Assembly (NCBI RefSeq): GCF_004339245.1
Contig: NZ_SMGG01000007.1
Location: 119,625 to 183,624, forward strand
Length of the DNA: 64,000 nucleotides
Source: Seleniivibrio woodruffii
Lineage (GTDB): Bacteria > Chrysiogenota > Deferribacteres > Deferribacterales > Geovibrionaceae
Direction of reading: 5' to 3'
The translations under genes and the position numbers were made by a program. The notes beneath the pieces were generated by a model. That model did no database searches. It saw nothing but the letters and a program-made list of their open reading frames with translations, and was not told the DNA's origin. This document shows, in pieces, positions 26,148 through 33,772 of the stretch (positions are counted from its first letter, which is position 1; every line of letters starts with the position of its first letter).

Positions 26148-26792
26148 ATGGAGAAAACAGATAACATAGACGAAATTATCAGAGAACGCTTGAAAGAAGC
26201 CATCGCAAATTCAGGAATGTCTCAAGCCAAACTATCCGGCATAGCGAAGATATCGCACCACAACCTTAACAGATTCCTCACCGGGGCAAGAAAAGGAATA
26301 ACCCCTGACACTATATATAAAATAGCAAAAGCCCTTGAGATAGACATATCCTACCTATTTGGTGACGCAGACAAAGTCAACAGACAATCATCGATAAAAC
26401 CACTACACCAACAATCCTTCGGGGAACTATTACAAAGATTATTAGATGCAAAACGCATGACATACGAAGATCTCGTAGCACTCGACATTGGCGTTGGCAT
26501 AAAAAGCATCAGCCATTATAAGAACAACTTAAGAGTTCCGTCCCTTAGTGTACTACAAAACATTGCTCACGCACTAAACACCCCTGTCGGGTACTTCTTC
26601 AACGAAGTCTCACTCGAAGAAGCACTCTCAAATGAGCAAGAGAACCCAAAATCAAAAGAAATTCAGAAACTTTTAGACATAGCCAAAGATCTTGACGCTG
26701 ACAGCATTAGAGATTTACTAAAACAAGCTGAAAAGGAAAAAAGCCTTCAGGATTATAAAAAGATAACCCCTTCGCAAAAGAAATCTTCATAA
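26148..26792 (+). CDS. Tandem XRE-type HTH regulator
   Basis: A 214-aa protein with two Cro/C1-type HTH domains: MSQAKLSGIAKISHHNLNRF (about residues 24-43) and MTYEDLVALDIGVGIKSISH (about 100-120), each followed by the IAKALEIDISYLFG/IAHALNTPVGYFFN helix, and a charged tail. Probably the master repressor of the element. An in-frame GTG at 26133 would add five residues; no strong ribosome site decides. Divergent from the initiator gene. Confidence 0.82.
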   Translation: MEKTDNIDEIIRERLKEAIANSGMSQAKLSGIAKISHHNLNRFLTGARKGITPDTIYKIAKALEIDISYLFGDADKVNRQSSIKPLHQQSFGELLQRLLDAKRMTYEDLVALDIGVGIKSISHYKNNLRVPSLSVLQNIAHALNTPVGYFFNEVSLEEALSNEQENPKSKEIQKLLDIAKDLDADSIRDLLKQAEKEKSLQDYKKITPSQKKSS

Positions 26793-26912
26793 TTTTACAA
26801 ACCATAAATTTTTCTAACAACAAGTTAATATTATTAAATATTCTCTCCGTTGTCAATTCATTTACATCCATATCCCACATCATCCACATGAGCAAACACA
26901 TCACGTCTTGAC

Positions 26913-27110
26913 ATGCTACTTATTGTAGAATATATTTTCAATATGGTACTCATAAAAAATAATCTAGGGACATACAATCTGCTTATCACACACAACAATA
27001 CTAGATATTTATGCACTATAAACGGAAACCCAGTTGAATTTGACGATCTTGAGGCAGGCGAAGACTATATAAATAAAATAAAAAAGTTACCGCTTTTTTT
27101 CTACATTTAG
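26913..27110 (+). CDS. Small hypothetical protein
   Basis: A 65-codon frame with no recognised domain; the stretch LITHNNTRYLCTINGNPVEF could form a small beta structure. An inner start at 26943 (MVLIKNN) is possible. No ribosome site is visible. The rest of 26793-27178 shows only AT-rich intergenic sequence. Confidence 0.3.
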   Translation: MLLIVEYIFNMVLIKNNLGTYNLLITHNNTRYLCTINGNPVEFDDLEAGEDYINKIKKLPLFFYI

Positions 27111-27178
27111 TACCAAAGAAAGAAATAACAATACCACTACTTTGAACTTACCTAATACCATCGAACAGGAGAACAGAA

Positions 27179-27547
27179 ATGAGCACAACTTCAGAGAGAA
27201 TGAGGACTCTCATCAAAGAAAAAGGAATGAAACAAATTGACGTATGTAAAGCATTGGGGCTCTCACCATCACGACTGTCCAATTATCTCTCAGGTAACAG
27301 GATGCCAAGCATTGAAATTCTATCGAATTTCTCCGCATACCTCGGTGTTTCATTGGACTATTTTAATACGATTCCTAATCCCAGCGATGAAATAGACGAA
27401 AAAGAGTCTCTCAAAAATTATGTCAGATTCTTAAGCGAATTAGCAAAGCCTGTAAAAATAGAAGTTATAACTGATCTTGGAGTTAGAAAGTTTGAAATAA
27501 ACAGCACCAAAGTATCAAGCCTTATCAGCTCGACAGCAAATTTATAA
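27179..27547 (+). CDS. XRE-family regulator
   Basis: A 122-aa protein with one N-terminal Cro/C1 HTH: MKQIDVCKALGLSPSRLSNY, then IEILSNFSAYLGVSLDYFN. The C-terminal 60 residues are unassigned. The CAGGAGA ribosome site is good. It lies directly upstream of the excisionase-like and integrase genes and may control them. Confidence 0.85.
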   Translation: MSTTSERMRTLIKEKGMKQIDVCKALGLSPSRLSNYLSGNRMPSIEILSNFSAYLGVSLDYFNTIPNPSDEIDEKESLKNYVRFLSELAKPVKIEVITDLGVRKFEINSTKVSSLISSTANL

Positions 27548-27560
27548 ATTCGAGCTGAAT

Positions 27561-27869
27561 ATGAGCGACTCAGACATCAACCTGATACTTGAAAAACTGA
27601 ATGGGATAGAAAAGCATCTTGAGGCAAAGCAATATTCACACAGATGGCTCTCGATGGCAGAGGCATGTGAATATGCTGGCGGCAGATCTAAAAACTGGAT
27701 GCTGGACAAACTCAACACCGGAAAGATACACGGCTATCAGGAAGACGGCAAAAAAGGTTTTCCGGGGAAATGGGTAATTGACAAAAACAGCATAGATGAC
27801 TTTTACAGCGGACTAAAAGAGGACACCAACAAGAAGTATCTTGACCTGAAAAAGCGAACAGGAGGATAA
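27561..27869 (+). CDS. Excisionase-like helix-turn-helix protein
   Basis: A 102-aa protein with WLSMAEACEYAGGRSKNWML near residues 30-49, a MerR-like winged-helix used by excisionases and plasmid factors, followed by GKWVIDKNSIDDFY. It starts 14 bp after the XRE gene and ends 9 bp before the integrase, so the three form one operon. A directionality-factor role is inferred from fold and position. Confidence 0.72.
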   Translation: MSDSDINLILEKLNGIEKHLEAKQYSHRWLSMAEACEYAGGRSKNWMLDKLNTGKIHGYQEDGKKGFPGKWVIDKNSIDDFYSGLKEDTNKKYLDLKKRTGG

Positions 27870-27877
27870 CAACAGTA

Positions 27878-28864
27878 ATGAAATTGTGGCAATACCCCGG
27901 CATCGGCACATGGTATATCTACTTTGACAGGAATAATAAAAAAAGCCTCAAGACAAAAGACAAGAAAGAGGCTCAAATACTCTTCCGCAAATATCAAAAA
28001 GATTTACTCGAAGGGAAAATAAGCGAAATCCACAATTCTGAAAAATTCTCAGTTTTCAAACAGTCATGCCTTACAAATTATAAAGCGACAAAAACCTTGG
28101 GCACATTTCAGAGAATGGAATACACACTGAAAGCATTTGAAGATTTTATCGGCGACAAGGATATCTCTAAAATTACAAAAAGAGATATAGACAGATTCGT
28201 TGAATTAAGACTTGGGCAAGGTCTTGCAAAAACAACCATCAATATCGATATCAGAAACTTAAAAGCGGCATTTGGAAAAGCATACGAGTGGGAACTTCTA
28301 CCTAAGAATACATTACAAGGATACAAACAACTTAAAATAGATCGTAAAGCACCACAGTTCTTGAATTTAGAAGATATCAATAAAATTGCAGATATAATCG
28401 ACAGCCCTGTAATTAAATCAGCATTTTTCTTCTATATCCTTAGCGGTTGCAGGCGTGATGAACTTTTAAACCTGACTTGGCAGGATATTGATTTAAAAAA
28501 CAGAGTAATCCATGTCAAAAAGAGCAAAACACATTTAGACAGATGGATTCCCATAAATGATTCTTTAATGGAGGTCATCGAACAAATCCCGCATAGAGTC
28601 GGTAAACTCTATCAGATGCATCACGACACCATCACACACAAGATGAAGAAATACATGATTAAAGCTGGATACCCAGATATGAAACTTCATAATTTAAGAC
28701 ATACATTTGCAAGCCTTATAGCTATGTCAGGATCTTCATTACAGACAATTAGAGACCTTCTCGGCCATACCGATATCAAGACCACAGAGATATATGCCCA
28801 CCTTACCAACGATCATCTTAAAGCCGCAGTGAGCAAAATCAAAATCGATATCACACACCCCTAA
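27878..28864 (+). CDS. Tyrosine recombinase (element integrase)
   Basis: A 328-aa phage-type integrase. The N-terminal SAM-like core-binding domain spans about residues 60-140. Catalytic residues are visible: Arg in LSGCRRDELLNL (about 191), Lys in VKKSKTHLDRW (about 213), HNLRHTF (about 270), LLGHTDIKTTEIYAH with the His and the Tyr nucleophile (about 304). It probably mediates insertion into a tRNA gene. The tRNA-Arg scar at 39975-40016 is 11 kb away. Confidence 0.92.
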   Translation: MKLWQYPGIGTWYIYFDRNNKKSLKTKDKKEAQILFRKYQKDLLEGKISEIHNSEKFSVFKQSCLTNYKATKTLGTFQRMEYTLKAFEDFIGDKDISKITKRDIDRFVELRLGQGLAKTTINIDIRNLKAAFGKAYEWELLPKNTLQGYKQLKIDRKAPQFLNLEDINKIADIIDSPVIKSAFFFYILSGCRRDELLNLTWQDIDLKNRVIHVKKSKTHLDRWIPINDSLMEVIEQIPHRVGKLYQMHHDTITHKMKKYMIKAGYPDMKLHNLRHTFASLIAMSGSSLQTIRDLLGHTDIKTTEIYAHLTNDHLKAAVSKIKIDITHP

Positions 28865-28886
28865 AAAAACCTAAACAAAACGGATT

Positions 28887-29048
28887 ATGATAAATTACTT
28901 TGACATCTATACAAAGAACGGACACAAAAGTGGAATTTGTATCACAATAATTAACGATAAAGAATTTTATATTGTACTACAATACGCTAGCAAGCGTAAG
29001 CTTCCCCTGCCGGTTGACATTTCTAAACTAGAGTTTTCCGTTAAATGA
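28887..29048 (+). CDS. Small hypothetical protein (53 aa)
   Basis: A short frame MINYFDIYTKNGHKSGICIT ... EFSVK directly after the integrase, without a recognised domain or clear ribosome site. It ends where an IS-like terminal sequence begins. Confidence 0.3.
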   Translation: MINYFDIYTKNGHKSGICITIINDKEFYIVLQYASKRKLPLPVDISKLEFSVK

Positions 29049-29140
29049 GGTCCCCCCAGTCTTAGGACACCAATGGAGCATGCAGAAATAATGGAAAAAC
29101 TCTATGCTGACTTGGCAATATCGAAGGGATGTTTACAAAA
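29046..29140 (+). mobile_element. Possible remnant of an IS3-family end
   Basis: TGAGGTCCCCCCAGTCTTAG followed by GACACC resembles the left terminal repeat of IS3-family elements (TG..CCCCC..GGACAC). The next bases encode EIMEKLYADLAISKG, similar to the leucine-zipper region common in IS3 OrfA proteins. No matching right end was found nearby, so this is at best a decayed fragment. Confidence 0.3.
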
Positions 29141-29269
29141 TATTCAAGATTATTTCCGTATATCACGCTATTGGCATTCATAATCCTGAATATCGTTGTT
29201 TTTATGATTACATATTATTAAATAGATATCTTATTTTACGTTGTTTTGAATAAATAATTTGGTATATTT

Positions 29270-29301
29270 AAAAGAGACCACCAATGTCACTTGATGGTCT
29301 C
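29270..29301 (-). terminator. Terminator downstream of the chemoreceptor gene
   Basis: On the minus strand GAGACCATCAA pairs with TTGGTGGTCTC (11 bp, one wobble) and is followed by TTTTAAA. It lies about 80 bp past the stop of the chemoreceptor gene. Confidence 0.7.
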
Positions 29302-29303
29302 AT

Positions 29304-29358
29304 AAGGAGGTCCATTCAGATTTGGCACCTAGGCATAATGTTGCCAAATCTTACCTCC
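29304..29358. repeat. Compound hairpin between integrase and chemoreceptor genes
   Basis: AGGAGGT / ACCTCCT forms an outer 7-bp stem and AGATTTGGCA / TGCCAAATCT an inner 10-bp stem around a 14-base loop. No T-run follows. It could be a recombination site, a processing hairpin or an IS scar. Nothing else is seen in 29141-29269. Confidence 0.5.
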
Positions 29359-29381
29359 TCCCCCATTATAAAATCCAGTAT

Positions 29382-31304
29382 CTAGCTTAATTTGAATGAG
29401 TCAACATGTTCATAGAGAACATGTGCTTGACTTTGCAAGAGTTCTACACTTTTGACAGATTGCTGCATAGCCACATGTATCTCTTCAATACCTGAAGAGA
29501 TGCAATCTGCCTTATCGTTTATGATGTCTGTTTTGTCGGCCTGAATCTTGAGAACCTCTTTAATTACAGATCCATTTGAAGCAATTGTTTTCATTGCTTC
29601 AGCAACAGTTTCAATCTTTTCGTAAACATTATTTATAGCATCTACTCCTTTGGACACTTTATCAATTGTCATAATCATTGCATCCGACACATTCTCTGTA
29701 TCATTTTTGAAAGTTAAAGTGATTTTCTCAATCTCTTTAATAGCATCCTGTGTACGCTCTGCTAATTTTCTGACCTCGTCAGCAACAACTGCAAATCCGC
29801 GCCCGGCGTTACCAGCTCTCGCCGCTTCAATAGCAGCATTCAGAGCAAGAAGATTTGTTTGGTCAGCAATATCGTTAATAACAAAAGATATATTTGTTAT
29901 TTCACGAGATGAGTTCTGTAAATTGTTTACAGTGCCGGCAAGATTCTTAACATGTAGATTTATGTCTCCCATATGTGAAACAACATTTTTTAGCATCACC
30001 TTCGCCTGATCAGCGTTTCCTGATACGCCTTCTGTCTTTACAAAGATCTCAGACAATTTGTTGTTAACATGATCTGATTGCTCTCGCATATCATTCAGTA
30101 GAGCAGATACGTCAGAAATTTGCTGGGATTGATTACCAGTGTTCAATGAGATTTCATCAGTTGAATTTCCAATTTGAGTGCTTGCAGATGCGAGGTGCTC
30201 TGCTATTTCGCGAATAGTTGATATTGTAACTTTAAGACTGTCCATATACTTATTGAAATTATGGGCCAAAGAACCAATTTCATCATTTGCATTGACAGAC
30301 AATCGGCACGTCAAGTCACCATTTCCATCAGAAATCATCTTAATCGCATCAGATGTGATAGATATAGGCTTAGCAATACTATTTGCTATGAAATACATTA
30401 CAATCAAAGCTATAATAAGGCCAATAACAGCCATGTATATTATTGGTATAGACACTGATAGCGACCTATTCTTAAAATCATCATAAGGGACATATGATAT
30501 TATTTTAAGCCCGGTTCCATTAACATCATTATATGATATTACAGCCTTTTTATTATTGACTGTTTGGATTGTAAAATCACCTTCTTTTAAATTTAAAAGT
30601 GTTCTTCCCCATTCATAGTCTTTAATATTTTCTTTAAGTATCTTACTTCGGTCTTCATGCTGCAGAACCCTTCCATCATCCATAGTAAGGGCAACGTAGC
30701 CATTATCTAATAATTTTATATTACTTATAAGACTCTTAATAAATTCACCAAATGATGCAGAGATACCCACTACACCCGCATATTGATTATCAATAATAAC
30801 AGGATATGTTGTGACTATAGTTAAGTCTTTTGTAATTGGCGACATTATTGGTTCTGAAACCATATTACGCAATTTGATGGCAGCTTTTACGTTATAAACG
30901 CTACTGGTTTTAAATAAATTTAATCCAATTGCCGCTCCATTAAAACTATCTGCAACAACAGTTGGCTTATCTTTTCTAATTCCGAGATAACACCCTTCTA
31001 TCCCTTTAGTGTTGTTTTTTAGCTCAGTCAAGTAGCTCTGAACATTGGAAAAGTCCTTTTTACTTATAGCATCACTTACCATTTTAGAATTAGCTAGGGT
31101 TTTTGCTATATCATTATTGTAAGAATAAAAACCAGAAATACTTTTTGAAATTATAAAATTTGATTCAGAAATTGGGTCAGACAAAGCATTAACAATTGCA
31201 TTCGTAGAGTTCATATACACAGCAATTCCAATAAATAACGAAAATACTAAAAATAAGCAAGTAACAGCCATCAATATTTTTGTTTTAAACTTAAGATTAA
31301 TCAT
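29382..31304 (-). CDS. Methyl-accepting chemotaxis protein
   Basis: A 640-aa inner-membrane chemoreceptor: first membrane segment at about residues 9-29, a periplasmic dCache-type sensor to about 285, second membrane segment 287-309, HAMP to about 362, then the signalling domain with the conserved tip [18 protein letters not shown] and [16 protein letters not shown]. It is transcribed alone toward its own terminator. Placement beside the reductase operon suggests it may sense that operon's electron acceptor, but ligand specificity cannot be read from the sequence. Confidence 0.93.
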   Translation of the reverse strand: MINLKFKTKILMAVTCLFLVFSLFIGIAVYMNSTNAIVNALSDPISESNFIISKSISGFYSYNNDIAKTLANSKMVSDAISKKDFSNVQSYLTELKNNTKGIEGCYLGIRKDKPTVVADSFNGAAIGLNLFKTSSVYNVKAAIKLRNMVSEPIMSPITKDLTIVTTYPVIIDNQYAGVVGISASFGEFIKSLISNIKLLDNGYVALTMDDGRVLQHEDRSKILKENIKDYEWGRTLLNLKEGDFTIQTVNNKKAVISYNDVNGTGLKIISYVPYDDFKNRSLSVSIPIIYMAVIGLIIALIVMYFIANSIAKPISITSDAIKMISDGNGDLTCRLSVNANDEIGSLAHNFNKYMDSLKVTISTIREIAEHLASASTQIGNSTDEISLNTGNQSQQISDVSALLNDMREQSDHVNNKLSEIFVKTEGVSGNADQAKVMLKNVVSHMGDINLHVKNLAGTVNNLQNSSREITNISFVINDIADQTNLLALNAAIEAARAGNAGRGFAVVADEVRKLAERTQDAIKEIEKITLTFKNDTENVSDAMIMTIDKVSKGVDAINNVYEKIETVAEAMKTIASNGSVIKEVLKIQADKTDIINDKADCISSGIEEIHVAMQQSVKSVELLQSQAHVLYEHVDSFKLS

Positions 31305-31446
31305 TTATTTACCGCCAGCAAATCCGTTATTTTATTAACGAATTAAGCACAGGAAATTTTTTAATTCGAGGCATTTCTCAAAAATTGTTAGATAAAACAA
31401 ATAGCAAAAATTCTAAAAGATTTTACCCCGTGTTCTTCAAGGTATA

Positions 31447-31475
31447 AAAGGCTGCGCATTAAGCGCAGCCCTTTT
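31447..31475 (-). terminator. Terminator of the reductase operon
   Basis: GGCTGCGC-TTAAT-GCGCAGCC followed by TTTT on the minus strand, 7-35 bp after the stop of the outer-membrane protein gene. A-rich bases on the other side could let it work both ways. Confidence 0.85.
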
Positions 31476-31481
31476 GACTAG

Positions 31482-32372
31482 TTAGAATGGCTTAACAAAT
31501 GTAACCCATGAGGAAGTACCTTCGCTTGTATCGGCGGCATTAAATTCTTTATATACTTTAACTTTAAAAAGTGATTTTATAGCAGGTACAAAAAAGTCGA
31601 TTTCAGGTCCAATACCATAAACGTGGTCATGTACACTGGCGTCATAGTTTACATCATTACCCTTGTCATCGCTAATCTGCCAGTGTGCATACCCGGCAAG
31701 ACCAGCAGTAACACCTCTGTTAATGTCTTTACTGAGCCCCCACTCAAAATCAATGTCATCGCCATAAGTTATATCAGAATGATTGTTTTCAAAGTGCTTT
31801 TCATATCTAGCAAGACCTGAAACCGCTACTGACTTTGCGTCATCAAAATAATATGTAGCGCCGTATGTAATCAGAGCAGTATAATGGTCTTTGCCTATAT
31901 TTAAAGCCTTTGTTTTGTCATATTCTCCAGTGGGGAGAATGATGGCGGATCCGAAAGACATGTCGTATGTGTCTCTGTGCCATGAAAGCAAAAAAGGCTC
32001 TACAGTTATATCTCCTAAAGCTGTTTTGCTTGTATCAATATTTGCTGCATCAATATTAAGGTCTGCATTTACAATGGGTAAAATAACATTAAAACCGTAA
32101 TCAGCTCCTAGAATTTTTTTGTCTGTTATATAGACAAATCTATGCACGTTGGCAAAGCTGTGGACATCAAATCCAATATCCTTTTTATCTCCATTTTTAT
32201 CGACTGTCTTATCCGCAGAATAATAGTTGTTATACATAAGATAATACATACCTGGTCCAGGAACTGAACCAGCTTTAAGACCTTCTGTACCAACCGCATA
32301 GTCCTGTGCAAAAACACTGAAAAAAGAACAAAAAATACAAGCGACAGTTAAAAGACCAATTTTTCGTAACAT
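31482..32372 (-). CDS. SphA/MetA-like outer-membrane protein
   Basis: A 296-aa exported beta-barrel protein: signal peptide IGLLTVACIFCSFFSVFAQD, then alternating strands and a terminal Phe (SSWVTFVKPF) as for outer-membrane insertion. The opening YAVGTEGLKAGSVPGPGMYY is typical of the phenol MetA-degradation/SphA family of putative outer-membrane transporters. It is the last gene of the reductase operon, 13 bp after the chaperone gene, and may provide an entry route for the reductase substrate. That link is an inference. Confidence 0.75.
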   Translation of the reverse strand: MLRKIGLLTVACIFCSFFSVFAQDYAVGTEGLKAGSVPGPGMYYLMYNNYYSADKTVDKNGDKKDIGFDVHSFANVHRFVYITDKKILGADYGFNVILPIVNADLNIDAANIDTSKTALGDITVEPFLLSWHRDTYDMSFGSAIILPTGEYDKTKALNIGKDHYTALITYGATYYFDDAKSVAVSGLARYEKHFENNHSDITYGDDIDFEWGLSKDINRGVTAGLAGYAHWQISDDKGNDVNYDASVHDHVYGIGPEIDFFVPAIKSLFKVKVYKEFNAADTSEGTSSWVTFVKPF

Positions 32373-32385
32373 TTTTTCCTCCGAG

Positions 32386-33096
32386 TTATATTTTTTTTAT
32401 TATGAGGTTACGAATTGCCACACCAGTAAAAACCAGTACCGACTGATAAAAGTCAGTTGATGCATGCTTAGCAGCTTCGACAATAAAGCTATCTGCCCAT
32501 CTGCCTATGTGTTCTTGAAGAAATTTAAAATACAGATTTCTGATTTTCTCAAACTCAATATCTTTGTCATTTTCAAGTAAACGCATTTGCTCATAAGCAA
32601 GCTTAGATAAGAACTCCAACTCAACTCCAATGTAATCCAACCTGTTCTTAACATCAGAATATTTATTATAATTACCAAGCAGATATTTTTCCGATAGTGC
32701 CTTTTGAGTAGCGGAAGCAGTTGAATGTTCAATATACAACTCTTCATAAGGAGGCATAGGGCCATATTCTGGAGAAATACCTCTGAAAAGTTTTGTCCAA
32801 TCCTTCTGCATTTGAATTAAAAATGCTGAATCGGCAATCTTTTCCTTACTTTTTTCCATGCTCTGAATAAACAAGGTAGTATCATTTTTATGAGATTCAT
32901 CCGAAAATGCCCCAATAAATTGTGCAAACTCATAATCGTCAATACTCATAAGAAAATTTTCATTCGGGCATTCATTATAAACTTTGCTCAGAAAAGCCCA
33001 AATAAGCATTTCGGATTTGATTTCCAAATAAAACTTTAACCATTCCGGTAAATTATTCGTATTACCCAAGTTAGAATACATTTCCAAGTCTTTCAT
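32386..33096 (-). CDS. TorD-family chaperone for the molybdenum reductase
   Basis: A 236-aa, mostly helical cytoplasmic protein with WLKFYLEIKSEMLIWAFLSK, a central FRGISPEYGPMPPYEELYIE (the GPxPPYESxY-type signature of TorD/DmsD proteins) and a C-terminal helical bundle. Such chaperones bind the Tat signal of a partner molybdoenzyme until cofactor insertion is complete. Start 33096 was preferred for its AGAGG site; the open frame extends to 33303 but would overlap the Fe-S gene. A G/C hairpin at 33118-33146 separates it from that gene. Confidence 0.82.
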   Translation of the reverse strand: MKDLEMYSNLGNTNNLPEWLKFYLEIKSEMLIWAFLSKVYNECPNENFLMSIDDYEFAQFIGAFSDESHKNDTTLFIQSMEKSKEKIADSAFLIQMQKDWTKLFRGISPEYGPMPPYEELYIEHSTASATQKALSEKYLLGNYNKYSDVKNRLDYIGVELEFLSKLAYEQMRLLENDKDIEFEKIRNLYFKFLQEHIGRWADSFIVEAAKHASTDFYQSVLVFTGVAIRNLIIKKI

Positions 33097-33157
33097 AAAA
33101 CCTCTGAAAAGCCCCCTCCCCAGCCTTAAAGCCGGGGAGAGGAAGAGTTTAGCAATA

Positions 33158-33763
33158 TCAGCCGATGTAAAATACTCTAGGATGAGTACCTTTTTCCGGT
33201 TTATAAGGCTTAGGCTGATATTTTTTATATAATTTAGAAACCTCGCTGTTAGGGTCATCAAGATCTCCAAATACTCGTGCAACGGCAGGACAAGTTTCAA
33301 CACAAGCAGGAATCATTCCTCTATCGCGTCTTGACTTACAGAAAGTGCACTTATCTACTGTTCCGTAGACATGATCTTTACTACGAGCTTTCTCAAACTC
33401 ATTCTGCCCTTTTTCTTCCCAGTAAGTGGGCTTTTCATCTCCGTTGAAGAATCTTGCGCCATAAGGACACGCTTCCATACAGAGCTGACAACCTATGCAC
33501 TCTGACGAAGTTATCTGAACAGTACCATCAGGCATCTTTTTTGATGCTTTTGTAGGACAAACAGCGACACAAGGAGCCTTGTCGCAGTGGTTGCAAATCA
33601 TCGGCATAAATGACTGTTTACTGTTTGGAAATTTACCACTCTCCTCAAGTAACACTCTTGTATAAAATGTGCCCGGAGGGGTCGCATTAGCTTGTTTGCA
33701 CGCAACTGTGCACCCATTACAACCAAAGCACTTTCTTCTGTCTAAAATCATAGCGTATCTCAT
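33158..33763 (-). CDS. Four-cluster 4Fe-4S electron-transfer subunit
   Basis: A 201-aa DmsB/PsrB-type protein with four cysteine groups: CFGCNGCTVACK, CNHCDKAPCVAVCP, CIGCQLCMEACP, and CTFCKSRRDRG with CVETCP. It would pass electrons to the catalytic subunit encoded 9 bp upstream. No signal peptide: it is probably exported with the Tat-tagged partner. No NrfD/DmsC-type membrane anchor gene follows, so the electron donor is not evident. Confidence 0.92.
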   Translation of the reverse strand: MRYAMILDRRKCFGCNGCTVACKQANATPPGTFYTRVLLEESGKFPNSKQSFMPMICNHCDKAPCVAVCPTKASKKMPDGTVQITSSECIGCQLCMEACPYGARFFNGDEKPTYWEEKGQNEFEKARSKDHVYGTVDKCTFCKSRRDRGMIPACVETCPAVARVFGDLDDPNSEVSKLYKKYQPKPYKPEKGTHPRVFYIG

Positions 33764-33772
33764 TATTCACTC

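Noticed and set aside
28865..29400. Second tRNA-type attachment site next to the integrase
   Set aside because: No T-arm-like GTTCGA sequence or match to the 39975-40016 segment is present.
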